From Tubiluchus corallicola (taxonomy: Eukaryota > Priapulida > Priapulimorpha > Priapulimorphida > Tubiluchidae): 64,000 bases of DNA. The notes below the pieces were generated by a model, which was given only the letters and a program-made list of their open reading frames with translations, was not told where the DNA came from and did no database searches. Below are positions 1 through 12,200 of the stretch, in pieces. Made by a program: the position numbers and the translations under genes. The first letter of the stretch is position 1. Every line of letters begins with the position of its first letter. The stretch spans positions 1,470,501-1,534,500 of the forward strand of contig JAQGDQ010000002.1 in assembly GCA_030141605.1 (NCBI GenBank). Direction: 5' to 3'.

Positions 1-210
1 TATGTGCAAAAGTTTTTTATATGCAGTGTGATAACTTTCACACATAAATAACTGGGTTTGCCACTCGAAAATGAAAAACTAACTGCTGAAAGCAGGAAAA
101 AGCCCAACAATGCCAGACTGAAAACAAGTCTTTTAGTCGGTGTGGGAAGTCGGTTAGTTTTCCAAATTGTTACACGCTACAATAATATTAGCAACCAGAC
201 AAATCGTGCA
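1..210 (-). pseudogene. Broken, internally deleted copy of the neighbouring GPCR gene
   Basis: On the minus strand, positions 1-75 match the end of the intact GPCR at about 1480-1555: the ANPxIYV motif of TM7 and the following LLHI stretch are both recognisable. Positions about 100-210 match its TM1-TM2 region (about 2175-2270). The part between, roughly TM3 to TM6, is missing. The codon after the TM7 NPxxY motif, Trp in the intact gene, is a stop here, and a second stop follows. This is a dead local duplicate. It may start outside the window, so its true left end is unknown. Confidence 0.75.
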
Positions 211-940
211 TAATAAAGTAGTATTTATTAAACTAATTAGGAACTTAAACAAAGAAGATCAGAGCAGCATGACAGTCTAGAATGCAGAACGCTCTCAATC
301 ACCAAGATCTTTGATCTACACAAACCATATCTATGGTATTGTTACACCTTCCCTTCTTTAAAGTTGAAAACAAATTCTGTTAACTAAGTCAAGCTAAATA
401 AGTGTTCATCTAGAATATAGAAGTAGTATCAACTGTAGTTTACAGTGTGTCTACTGGCAAGTAAATCAAGTGCTAATGAACTCAATGAATAATCCTGAAT
501 AAAGTAGTATACAAATATTACAGAAACTTAAAACAATTTTAAGCATCAAGAAACACATTAATACAACACTTCTTGTTTAGATTTCACAAACAACATTAAT
601 AAGAACTTAAGTTTTTCAATTTCTACAGTGAATTTCAATTGAAATCACTTTTATTCTCAGTGAAAACCTAGACTTGAACTTCAAATCCATCAGTAACTCC
701 AATAACTGAAATCAAAATAGTAACTACATACTGTCAATCTATCTACTAACAATGTAACATAGGCACATATTAAAATTAACTGGTTGTATCTAAACTTGTG
801 CAAAAGTTGCAAAATACATAAATGTTAATGTCGTAAACTTTACTTTGAGTGTTACCTATTTTCATCTCTTGCCTTACATAGTCTCCGTTAAACGTTTCAA
901 CGCATTATAAGCCAGCATATTACAAGCAGCAAACCGCTAC

Positions 941-975
941 AGATTAGATTAGATTAGATTAGATTAGATTAGATT
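941..975. repeat. AGATT pentanucleotide microsatellite, 7 units
   Basis: Seven perfect AGATT copies lie between the GPCR pseudogene and the GPCR gene. Too short and isolated to be telomeric. Confidence 0.9.
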
Positions 976-1375
976 TATTTACTAATAGTTACAATTATAC
1001 AGGGTAAAGTTAACAAAGAAGAAATTAGTCCAACAAGAACAATAAACAAATTGATCATGTATACAAACATTAACATTTGGGAAGCGGTTTGAATTCTGTT
1101 TGGCTTAAATAATGTAAGGTTTTATCTCTTGTCCAGTGCCCGTGATAATTACTAGTTACTATTGTTTGTTGGCTAAATCATAGTAAAATTCCGTCCGGTT
1201 CACGTTATTGTTCAGCTGCTCAGCTGGCTATATCTTGCTACGATTCACATCTTTATATGCCTTCCTTTTCCAACTCTTCACAAATATTTTACTAAATTTC
1301 TTCACATTCACAGATGTTTGTAGTCACTGGATTCTATATTTGCTATAGCTCATGCTTCTGTGAATGTCATAAGCT

Positions 1376-2410
1376 TCATCCTTGAGGCTCCATAGAAATT
1401 ACTGATTGTTTGGGTCGAACAGTTATTGTTTCAGGGTATGTTCTTTCACTGATTGTGAAAACACAATCATCTACCTTCTTAATGTGCAAAAGTTTTAGTA
1501 ATGCACTACGGTAATTTGGAAACTTCCACACATAAATGATTGGATTTGCTAAAAAGTGTAGCAAGCGTGTCAAAAATCCAATTTCTCTTAAATTATTAAT
1601 TTTACTATTTATCATGTAATCGATTGTACCGGGCAAATAGCTTATGAAATATATGCCACTGATAAGAAAAAATGTTTTTGCCAGTTTGATGTTTTTTCTA
1701 AAGGAGCTCGAGTTCTGGTTTAAAGTTGTATCAACCACTTTACGATGTTGGCATACTATGGCAAATATTTTAGCATACATAATTATTATAAGCATGCCAA
1801 CACTGAAAAATAAAATCATGTGCAAAATTACTTTAGTCTTTTTAATATGTTGAGTTATTGCAATTCCAAAACTTTCAGTGTTTGTCCAGTCATTGTGGAA
1901 GAGTTCAGCAAAGACAACGAATGATTGAACTGTAGATACAAACCATATGATAACTGATACTATTACAGTATGTTTGCTCGTGATGATTGCCTCATATCTA
2001 AGCGGTTTGACTATAGACGTGAATCTGTCTATGGTTATAGCAAGTAATGTCAATGGCTCGTTCATATCTATTATTACCATAATAAAATACAGCGTTATAT
2101 AGCCACCAGGAGGTAAGTAAGCACATGTCCATTCAAAAAAGACAGCCACTAGAGTGTTTGAAGCCATGAAAATGCCAGATAGTGCCAGACTACAAATAAG
2201 CCAGTTTGTCGGTGTGTGCAGCCGTTTAGTTTTATAAATCACTAATATTACCAAACCATTTGCAATTTGTGCAGAAACCGCAATCATAATCATCAGAGTT
2301 CGAAATGTAGCTCCTTCAGATAACAGTTTCCTATGATTAGCTGCCATATTACTGATGTTGTTTTGGCTTTGATTAAATGACGCCATGGGAAATAGCTTGT
2401 ATCGGCACAT
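1376..2410 (-). CDS. Intronless class A (rhodopsin-like) GPCR, orphan
   Basis: One uninterrupted reading frame of 344 codons predicts a seven-helix plasma-membrane receptor. Seen: two N-glycosylation sites near the N terminus (NQS, NIS), the TM1 Asn (N51), a DRF motif (128-130) in place of DRY, Pro260 in TM6 without the usual CWxP, and NPIIY (289-293) before a short basic helix 8. Odd points: the normally invariant TM2 Asp (2.50) is Gly79, and the second extracellular loop has no Cys to pair with Cys96 at the top of TM3. The ligand cannot be predicted. Translation could start at Met1 or at Met9 (2386). The gene is antisense to beta-spectrin and probably lies in one of its introns. A degraded copy sits at 1-210, so the locus has duplicated. 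Confidence 0.85.
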   Translation of the reverse strand: MCRYKLFPMASFNQSQNNISNMAANHRKLLSEGATFRTLMIMIAVSAQIANGLVILVIYKTKRLHTPTNWLICSLALSGIFMASNTLVAVFFEWTCAYLPPGGYITLYFIMVIIDMNEPLTLLAITIDRFTSIVKPLRYEAIITSKHTVIVSVIIWFVSTVQSFVVFAELFHNDWTNTESFGIAITQHIKKTKVILHMILFFSVGMLIIIMYAKIFAIVCQHRKVVDTTLNQNSSSFRKNIKLAKTFFLISGIYFISYLPGTIDYMINSKINNLREIGFLTRLLHFLANPIIYVWKFPNYRSALLKLLHIKKVDDCVFTISERTYPETITVRPKQSVISMEPQG

Positions 2411-3182
2411 ACTCCCACAAAAACTCTTTCACCCTTGTCAGAGTCAGAAGTAATGCAGAGTTGTTATGGTGATAATTGTCCGTGGATACAGAATAAGAAT
2501 TTCTGCTGTTAAAGTATTGCGCAAACCGATTCCTTTTTCAAGATGTTTCAGCTTCATTAGACTGTAATATACTATGGATAACATGGATATATAAACCTAT
2601 TAATTCTTTGAGCTTTTCATGTGGCTGATGTTATTTGCACCAGCTTTATGTGTTATGCGATTACTGCTAGCTGTGTTTATAGAAAATGTTTTCTCTTGTG
2701 CTTTTCTTGAAATCTTGTTTGTTTGATTTGTTTGGAAGCTAAGTAAAACACACCTTTTGTTTAGGTGAATGCTTCTTATGCTTTTGTGCAATTTAAATTG
2801 TGCGTCAGTCAGTACCTATTTAAAAGCACCGAGCAAAACAGTTTAGTGTATTTTGAGAAACTTATCACAGCATCAGGCTTAATTTTGAACAATATATCTG
2901 TATTCTATTCAACAGAAACAACTTTCAGAAAAAACATAAAATCTGCTCAGTTTTGTTTTGTGTAGATAGACCATTCATTTTTCTTAAAATCACTGTGTTT
3001 TTTGTTTGTAGGTGAAGAATAGAGATGTATTTCATTAAACTGATAAATTAGTTGTATGTTATAAGTTTATTTGTCATCATTACATCATTATTATTATTTT
3101 GTCATATGAATAATTAAAAATTAAGCGATAATTTTGTAATTAAATTAAATAATTTTTGCCAGTCGTGTATTTTTTTGCATAG
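2411..3182. other. Non-coding stretch upstream of the GPCR, intron of beta-spectrin
   Basis: I see no exon, repeat or RNA gene here. It ends in the splice acceptor (TTTTTTTGCATAG) of the first spectrin exon in the window. No earlier spectrin exon was found between 1 and 3182, so the preceding intron is at least 3182 bp long. Confidence 0.5.
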
Positions 3183-6100
3183 GTAACTCAGTGGATGCAG
3201 GAAAAGATGACCCTGGCTTGCGATGAATCATTTTTAGATCCTGTCAACTTGCAGCACAAGATACAGAAACACCAAACATTTGAGGCGGAACTACTGGCTA
3301 ACAAGAAACTTGTCACTGCTGTGAAAAAGGTAATGCAAAGGTTGCTTATAACTGGATGTTTTGTCAAATGTTTGCTTTCTTTCTGACTGTAACTTTAGTC
3401 TTTTTTAATGTTCTGAGTGCTGTGATTTGTAATTGTCACATGAAGACTGTTTAATTAGAATATTTTTTGAAAATACTTTGAAGTAATACAGTTGTTGCTT
3501 TGTCGCCTATCACTTCGACTTTTTCTCCTTGCTGAATGACTCAACTTGAATTACTGATGCTAATAAAATTGGCTAAGCTTGGTCTTGCAGAAGTTGCAGT
3601 GCAGCACTTTCCAACTAACTATGTCACTTGTCATTTTGCACCATTATAGCAGAGAATGTCCACTTAGAAATGCTAATATGTGCTGGGGTGTTTTCACACA
3701 CAAATTTTTGCGTACTAGTCATGTCGTAAATATAAACAATGTCGTACATTACATGTCCAGAATTATTGACGAAGTTTCTTGCCTGTTATTATTGTAAACA
3801 CATGTAATGCAGATTTATAAACAGCAAGAGATAGGTAGCGGTACTTGTTAACGATAATGCTCTTCAATCAAGTGCCATATAGAGCTGTTGCAAACTCCTT
3901 TGCTTAACATACTGTGACCTTAAATTCATAATGATGCGAATTGCACTAGCAAGATCTTAGTCTTTACACTAGATCAAACTAAGGTGGCACAGCAGCTGCT
4001 CTATTCTTGTAGATATTTGTTTGCGATACAAAAAAAGGAAAAACTTTGATTATGTTTTACTCAGAATGATCTAATAGTTTTTGCATGTACTTGCACTGCT
4101 AACGTTGATGAAGCTGTATCTGCATCATTTGGTCTACTTTGGTTACAAAGTTTTTCGTAACATACTGGAAAATTCCCCTAACTTTTGTCAGCTAAAAGCT
4201 ATAAACAGGAATATACGGTTGCAATTTGGTTGCAGATTTTGTTTGGTTGATGGGACCTGTGTGATAAAGGGTTACAATGTGACTAGATGAAAAGTTTTGT
4301 AATATAGCCATGGTCCATACTCCATAATTATTCTCTTTATAACTTTGTAGATAATGAAAATTAGTACGGTAAAAGTTGAGTGGAAATGTTTGAACCAATG
4401 AAAGATAGTCAATCTGTAATTGATTTTTATTATTAGTCAAAGATTCTAAATTTTCTTGGAATTGAGATAGCTGTCCTGTCGTCCCGGGTTTTACATGCTA
4501 TTAGCTTTTTATTAAACCTGTGTAAAAAGGTATAGCAGAGTTTATGACACTACATTACCCTTTTGCCATTTTTTTCTTGTATAAAGTGGTGACTTTTTTG
4601 TAGTTGGCAGTCATTATTGTACAAGTATTGTATGATGAAAACATTTGTGCTGTGCATTCTTCAGAAAATGCAGAAGCATTAGCAGTTACTAATTCTTGCA
4701 GGAGGGAGAAGGTTTAATAGCAGATGGACATGATTCCACAGAGTTGATTGAAGACACCATACTAGCACTTCAGAACAGTTGGCAAACGCTTATGGACACA
4801 TCCAGAGCTAAACGTGAACGATTGCATGAAGCATATGAGGTAATATTACATGCTGGTACTTCTGCCTACAACTGAAATAAACCAGCACTTTAAAGCTAAG
4901 TGTTTGCAAATTTGTTTTATTTGATGACAAAACTGGCCATTAATGAAATGTTGGCCAGTGGTCATGACCTAGACCCCCTTAGTCAAAAGTCTTTTGTGTC
5001 TGCACTTGATAGCATTTGTGTAGCATGAGCATACTTATACTTATAAAATTTTTGGTCTGATTGAAATTTGAACAAACTTATCAAAATCATTTTAGCATCC
5101 AGATTATCCACATTCATTTTTGTTTTAAAAATACGTAGTGCATATAAAGAACGTGTGCTTTTCTTGATTCATATTTAATTTGTCTCCATTTTTATTAGGA
5201 CACCACTAACATTTAAATCCTGCGCTATAAATACTAACTAACTTACATTTGGCAACTGATACTGCATGAATGATGGAGCAGTTTTTACCTTGCAGTAATA
5301 CCTAAAATTGCCACAGGAATGGTGACGAGAGACCAGCTTAAATGTTTATAGCTGAAGAAATTGATAGTATTAAACTGATTTTGAGTTTTATTTAGGCACA
5401 ATTATATATGAGAGCTGTTGAAGACTTGGAAAACTGGTGTCAAGATGTTGAAACGGTTCTTGTGTCTGAAGACTATGGCAAAGATCTAGCAAGTGTCCAG
5501 AGACTTATCAAGAAGCATCAGGTATGTAATGTATAAATGCAGCTTAACAGGAAACGAGTGGAAAAGGACAGCATCCTGAACAATTTTTTTCTAAAATCGT
5601 CATCTAATAATTGCTACAGTTTTGTTTTGCTTAACATGCTTTTACTATAATATTTATTTCAAACTGTGGGTTTAATTCCTAAATTAATGTAAAAATTATT
5701 GTTTTTCTGCATTGTGCAAAATAATATATGTTATTTTGATCAATTGTTATACGGAACTATTGTTATAGGGATGTAAGTATAATTAATTTCATTTTGTTTA
5801 CATAAAGCAGTTATAAATACAAACTTGTGCAAACATCTTTCTGTTTTGGAGCTGCTCATACATCAATATTCTGGGAAAGAAAACAGTTGCTACTGTACAA
5901 AAACTTTCTTTCTACTATCATTAGTAAGTTTATTTGTATATTAATGAAATGTAATTCTACTTGTCAAATTTTTTAGCATTTGGAAATTGATATTGCAAAT
6001 CACGCGGTAGCAGTGAAGAAAATTGAAGCCTCTGCCAAAAAGTTTGATGAGCAGCAGCATTTCATGAATGAGGAAATACAAGAAAAGGCAAAGCAAATTG

Positions 6101-9100
6101 CGGAGGAGTAAGTTACAAGTTGTGCTTGATTTGACCAGGCTTGTTTTCAGTTTTTTACCCATTACAGCTTGACCTTTGCATTTTGTGATTTTTGTTTGTT
6201 TTTCTCCTTTTGATGTGGTGATAGCATATAATATGGTACTGATATGGTGTTCTGTTTTCACACTGAACTTCTTGTGAAATGGAACTGTGATTTTTTTAGT
6301 TTACTAATACTAGTTTTATTTAATGTATACTTTTAAATTTTTAGTAAAAGTAATAAAAGTGGGATGGCATGGGCATGGGAAAGCAAACCAAGAACAACAA
6401 CTGTGTGATTGGTATTGGTTTGCTCTAATTGGTCAATAAGTATCATCATTTTAGAGTGAAGACAGCGAGGTTGTAATTTTGAATCACATAACTGAATAAT
6501 TTATACTCAGTGACAAGACAGAGCAGAGAAAGACACTGCTAAGTTGTCTTTTATGTTGTTTATTATGAGTGCCATTCAGTAAGTAAAAAACATACTAACA
6601 TAATATAGCAAAAGCGTGGTGTTGTAATGTAAAGTGCTGTATTGCTCTAGAGTTCATGTGCTTAATGCATAAACATAGTAAAGCAAAACTTGCTATGTAA
6701 ATATGTTTTTAGTGGTAGCTAATACAGTTAGAACAAAAATCTTAATTAGCACTACTTTAAAAGTTGTTCTGAGTTTCTGTTTTTGCTGGTAGTGAGTAAA
6801 GCAACTGCATTTATCACTTGGAGTTTGGAGTGTTGGCCATCTAGGTTAAAATTAGCTGCACTAATACTAACAAAGCCTTGTTTTTGCAGTCACCAGGCCT
6901 GTATGTTTTTATTACAGTTACAACAAATTAGCAAAGCCAGCTCACATTCGCAAAGAGAACCTGCATGATTCACTACAACTACATCATTTCATCCGGGATT
7001 TGGAGCAGGAGACAGCTTGGATTGAAGAGAAACTTCCTGTTGCTTCCTCCATTGATCTCGGAAATGACCTTACTGCCGTCACTAATCTCCAGAAGAAACA
7101 CCAGGTTCACTACAATGTCACTTCTAGTTAAATTTTATAGCAATTGTTATTAAAACTTCACACACTTTAAAGAAGTAGTACATCATAAAAACGTGTGGAT
7201 ATAATTTTATGAGTTTGAGCATCAATAGTTAATAGTGCCATTTACACAAAAAAATTTTGATTCTGTAAAGAATTACAATCAGCCAATGTTCCATGCATGT
7301 AAAACATGACGTTGTTGCTTAGGTTTTTTGCTCACCTTGTAATGTTCATTAACATAAGAGCACTTCAATCATTTTCTTTTAAAATAAACACGAATGAGCA
7401 CTGTTCTGTCCCACATAATAATAAAGAATACCGCTTTCTCTTTTCCTCCCTTGAGTGACCTTCTTCTTTTAAGGTCTTTGTCTAAAAATACACAAAATTT
7501 AATGAAAGGTTTTTATTCTGAAATAGTTTTAGAGAAGAATGGAATTTCACTATCAATGATATTATTGATAGCATCACTACTGGTAAAGTGAATAAGTGAA
7601 CACAGACATCACATCATTTTAATACTGCAACTCAGCCCAGGATGACATCTCTGCTTAAGGACAGTTTGTTATAAATCCAAAACATGGTACATTTTCAGAT
7701 TTGACGGTGGTAAATCTGCTTTAATTTTTTCTCCTTAAGTGGAGATAAATGACAATTCTTGATTCAGTTTTTTAGTAATTATATGTAAAGTGGATTTCAC
7801 ACATCATTAGTGCGGCAACCAAGTAAAATTAGCTTTCTTGACTTGCTGACTCCTTCAGGAACTTTTGATATTATATCATGATTCTTTCATCATTTCAGGC
7901 TTTGGAAGCAGAAATTCTTGCACATGAACCACTAATTGAGAATATCATCAGCACAGCTGAACACATGATAGCAACTGGACATTTTGCTTCCAAAGACATC
8001 CAGGATCGGCTGACAGCATTGATGAATTTGCTGCAGGAACTGAAAGATAATGCGGCAGACAGACAAAAGAATCTTCTGGATTCTTTTGAATCACAAACGG
8101 TATCTATTGCACTACACTATTGCATTAGTCATAAAAGTTTTCTTGGTTGGAAAAAGGAAAATCTTTTCTTCTTCCTATTCTGACCATACTTCGCTTTCCC
8201 CAATTTATCTGGTTAACTGTCTTGATCAATTTTTAACAGCTGTGTTACATGAATTTTATTAAAATTTAAATGCAAACCTTATAAGTGTTGGACACTGCGG
8301 ATAAAATGTAGCCAGTCATTTGTACCCCTTTTTCACTGAAAAGCTTGTAGAAATTTTTACTTACCATGATTAGCATTTATCCTTTGGACAGGTGTTTGGG
8401 CCTACAGCCTTTGTAACCATATTCTTAAGGGCAGAATAGATAGGGATCAGAAAGATGATTAGTTAAAGGATATACCAAGAATTACTGTGGATGAGCATAG
8501 CCTAGGCATTGTGAGTTTGTTACCTAGAATGGTTCCATATATCGTTAAATGTGCTGTTGGAGTTGCCGTCTTATACTACAGGACTTTAAAACTGTTTCTT
8601 GCAATGAGTACATTTTTACAGTTCTATGTCAAAGCTAAAGAAACTGAGCAGTACATGGAGGAAAAGATGTCAACAATTAAATTGCAAGAATTGGGAAAGA
8701 GCGAAGATGCTGTAAAGGTAAGTGGGTAATCAACAAGAAATTAATCCAGTCATCATAACCTTTAAGGTGTAAAAGAGTCTAGTAAGCAGATATGCGTGTG
8801 ATGGAATTTTCAGTTTTTTATTCATTTCATTACACTGTATTTAGTTTTTGCTTTGCATTGATGTGATCAGGTGCAGTCTGGTAGATTCTCCACTATAAAC
8901 TGCATTATGTACTCAAAATTAATGCTGCAAGGATGTTAAAATAAAAGAATCTTTATTGAATATAATGAAGGTCTAATTTATTTTTCTTTGAGTGGCTGAT
9001 TTTAAGCAATGTCATTGTACTTATTTCTATCATACTTAAAATAAACTACAAACTGAAGTAAGAATATCGTGTGTTACTAACTTTTAACTTTACAGTTTGC

Positions 9101-9230
9101 TGTACGAAAGCTTGATGCTATTGACACTGACATTGAAAACTTCACTGCCACAATGAAAGAATTAAAGCGACTTGGTAATGGACTCATACACCGGCATCAT
9201 TTTGACAACTTGAACATTAAAAAGTGTTTG
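3183..9230 (+). CDS. Beta-spectrin part: spectrin repeats 10 to 13
   Basis: Eight exons encode triple-helix spectrin repeats. Each repeat shows the helix A Trp or its equivalent: WMQEK at the start, ENWCQD in exon 5396-5521, TAWIEEK in 6918-7104, and EQYMEEK (Tyr for Trp) in 8622-8717. The SEDYGKDLASVQ segment in exon 5396-5521 aligns with the conserved DDYGKDL segment of vertebrate repeat 11. Repeat numbers come from counting back from the PH domain and the ankyrin-binding repeats, so they are approximate by one. Introns 3330-4701 and 4840-5395 show no recognisable element. Confidence 0.9.
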
Positions 9231-12200
9231 GTATGATTTCATTTCTTTTCTGGTATGGTAACAGTTTGTTTAATACCAGTTGATAGCGGTGAGCATGGAA
9301 TGTTCAAATTGTTAGCACTCAAGTTTTTTGCTTTGTGTCAGATTATGATTTCGAATAATTCAATATCCCAGTGTCTTTTGTTCTATATTATTAAAACATT
9401 GAAATATCTTGCAGTCAGAATAATTTAGCTGTAATTTTTGTTCCCTATTTTTAACGAATTTTTATGGTAGAACAAAAGCAATATGCGTGATCTTTGCAAG
9501 CTGCTGTAATACGATTATAAGTGTAATGTCCTGTAATAATGAGAAGTATGAGTGTCGCTTACACGGTCCGTGAGAATTTACAAATGTGAAGATTCAGAAC
9601 ATGCTTCTGGTTATGATGTTCTTTAGAAGTTATTTTATAAATTTATATGTAATAAAAATAAAACAGTTACAACTGTAATCAGTGTGTTTCATACATTGAT
9701 TTAAGAACATCACAATAAGTAGTGAGATTGGCAATTATTTAGTCAACGTTGACACTCATCTACACAATGCATTTGCATAGCAATAATATGACCATATTTA
9801 TCTTGTTAACATGGCCGATAAAGATGCCTTTTTTGGTGTCCTTTAAATTTAATGAGATGAGTCATTGGATGCAACTTGCAAGACTTGCAACAAAATATAG
9901 AATTTCAAATGTGCAAAACAACAACTAATCTCAAACGGCACGTAAAAGTAGATTCACTATTTTTGCTGTGATTTCTTTTCGTAATACAAATCAGCAATTA
10001 TAGTCTTAGAGATTAGTGGCCATAAATTAGTGAGACATAAGATGGAGAGTCTTCTAGGTTCCTATGTAAGAATCCAAATTAAGTATTCGTGCTTCATGCA
10101 TAGTCTTCGTTATCCCACAACTAAGCTGAGTTTTTTTCACTTTTTTGCACACATTATCATTTTTATCACCGATTCGAAATTTGTTAAAATATCTTTAATA
10201 TTGAATTGGAATTTGATTTAGATTCTAAATTTTTCAAATATAAGATAAGATTCGAATTCGAAAGCCAAAAATTCGATTTGATTTGATTCAAATTCTGTTT
10301 CTGGTAGTGTTTGCTCACCCCTACCAATTGATTAGAAATACATTTTGACATTACTTGTGGCAGTTAAATTCTCTACTAAATGGGATTTTGTAGCTTGTTA
10401 CTATAGCCCAGTCTAAAACTGTCTTTCATTGTAATTCTAGAGGTTTTTTATTTTATTCAGAAGCTGGGCTGTGCACTTTTGGTAATACATTTACATTTAT
10501 CTCTCTTTTTTATTCCTTCTCCTCCTGTATACGGATTAGTATTGTCATAGAACTGCTTTTTGCATCATCACTGTTGCAGATATTGATTCTGTGATTTTGC
10601 TCGTGAAACTTAATTAAAATGTCTTTTTGTGAATGCATTATGCAGGAATGTAATGAATCAAAGTATTTGGAGTTGATAGACCTGTCAAAATCCCAAAGGA
10701 AAGCTCTTCATCATCGAGCCAAGTTACTACATTTCCAAGATAAGGCTGATGATTTTCAAGCTTGGATGGAAGAGATGATGGTTATAGCTTCCTCAGAGGA
10801 GTATGGTGAAGACGTTGAACATGTGCAGGTAAGGATTCACTTTTCTTTTGAGGTATATGTATTGTATATTCAGATTCTTCTAATGGAAAGTAGTAAACCG
10901 ACTGGTGTCCTTTCTTGTTAAGTAAGCCATGACCCAGATTGCAAACTGTATCGCTATGAACCAGGTTACTTGTTTTGGTTCTTGACAATTATTTTTCCTT
11001 ACTGCACTACAACAGCTACAATTAATTGCCATCTAACCCAGGAATACAGAGTTAAGGAGACATCTGCTCCCTAGCTGAACCACATTTTGTCTCTGACACA
11101 TCCATAGAAATGGGTTGTTTTGCTTGCCAGCATAAACTAGCAGCAAAAACACTGTAGCAGTGGCGATTCGCTGCTTTTCAAATGGCCAGCGACCGGCTAA
11201 CATATTATTTTGGGTAATGATAAACTCGCCTGCTGTGAGTGTGTTAAATTTATTTTAACAAATTGGGTACATCGTCTTTCCATGATCAAATAAATGCAGG
11301 AAATTTCAGAAGGATTTGTAAATCAGTACTATTCATACTTTGCTCTTCAAAAGACTAGTGTTGAACTGGTAGCTATGTTTATATGAATTAGGGTAAAGAG
11401 TGCTTCAGTTTGGTTTGGTCCTCACTTGAATTGATCGACAAGTTGCAATTGTTACACCTTGTTGATACTAAACAATCCGGTGTTGATGCTGTTTTGTATT
11501 GTACAAAGTACATACTTTGTAAAGAAAGTTTGTGTAGAACTTTATAACACTGTCCGTCGATTACAAGTAAAAAAGAAAATAATTAGTGTGACAGGCACTT
11601 TTCTTGAAAAATTCCAAACACAACTACATCCAAATTCTTATGAAAAGTTAAACATTGTGGCAATTTTCAGTATGTGGCCTACATGAGACATAGTAATTAA
11701 GTGTTAATTATTATTTTGCACTAATATATGTTTTACTGTAATGTTAATGATTGTTATGTAATTTGTAAATGACAGTCGGACCACCTTATTATGATTTTTT
11801 ATAATTATTGATGTCGTTAGATCATTTCAGTACACTTATATAAACAAACGATTCAGTTCGAACGAATTTTATCGACATTGTTGGAAAATGGAAAGATCAA
11901 TTTTGATCATACGAAAGGATTTTGGGTCAGTTAGTCTGTCCAGCAGTTAGGCATCAAGTAACCAACTCATGAATGGAGCCATTCTTGCAGTTCGCGCTTG
12001 CGAATGAAAAAGAGTTGTGAAGTTGTGAGGCAAGTGCAGAAAGTTCACCAAAATTAATGTGTTATGATTCTAATCAAGCCCATGAAACACAGAGAAAAGC
12101 GTAAGGAGCAAGTCATAATCCATAATCCATAAGTTGTAAGATGTCTTCCATCTTCCATAAGGCTAATGTAATAATCCGCAGTATGCTCCTTACTCTGTGT

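Noticed and set aside
941-975. AGATT run as an interstitial telomere (TTAGG-like)
   Set aside because: The unit is AGATT/TTAGA-type with no G-rich strand, only seven copies, and sits between ordinary genes.
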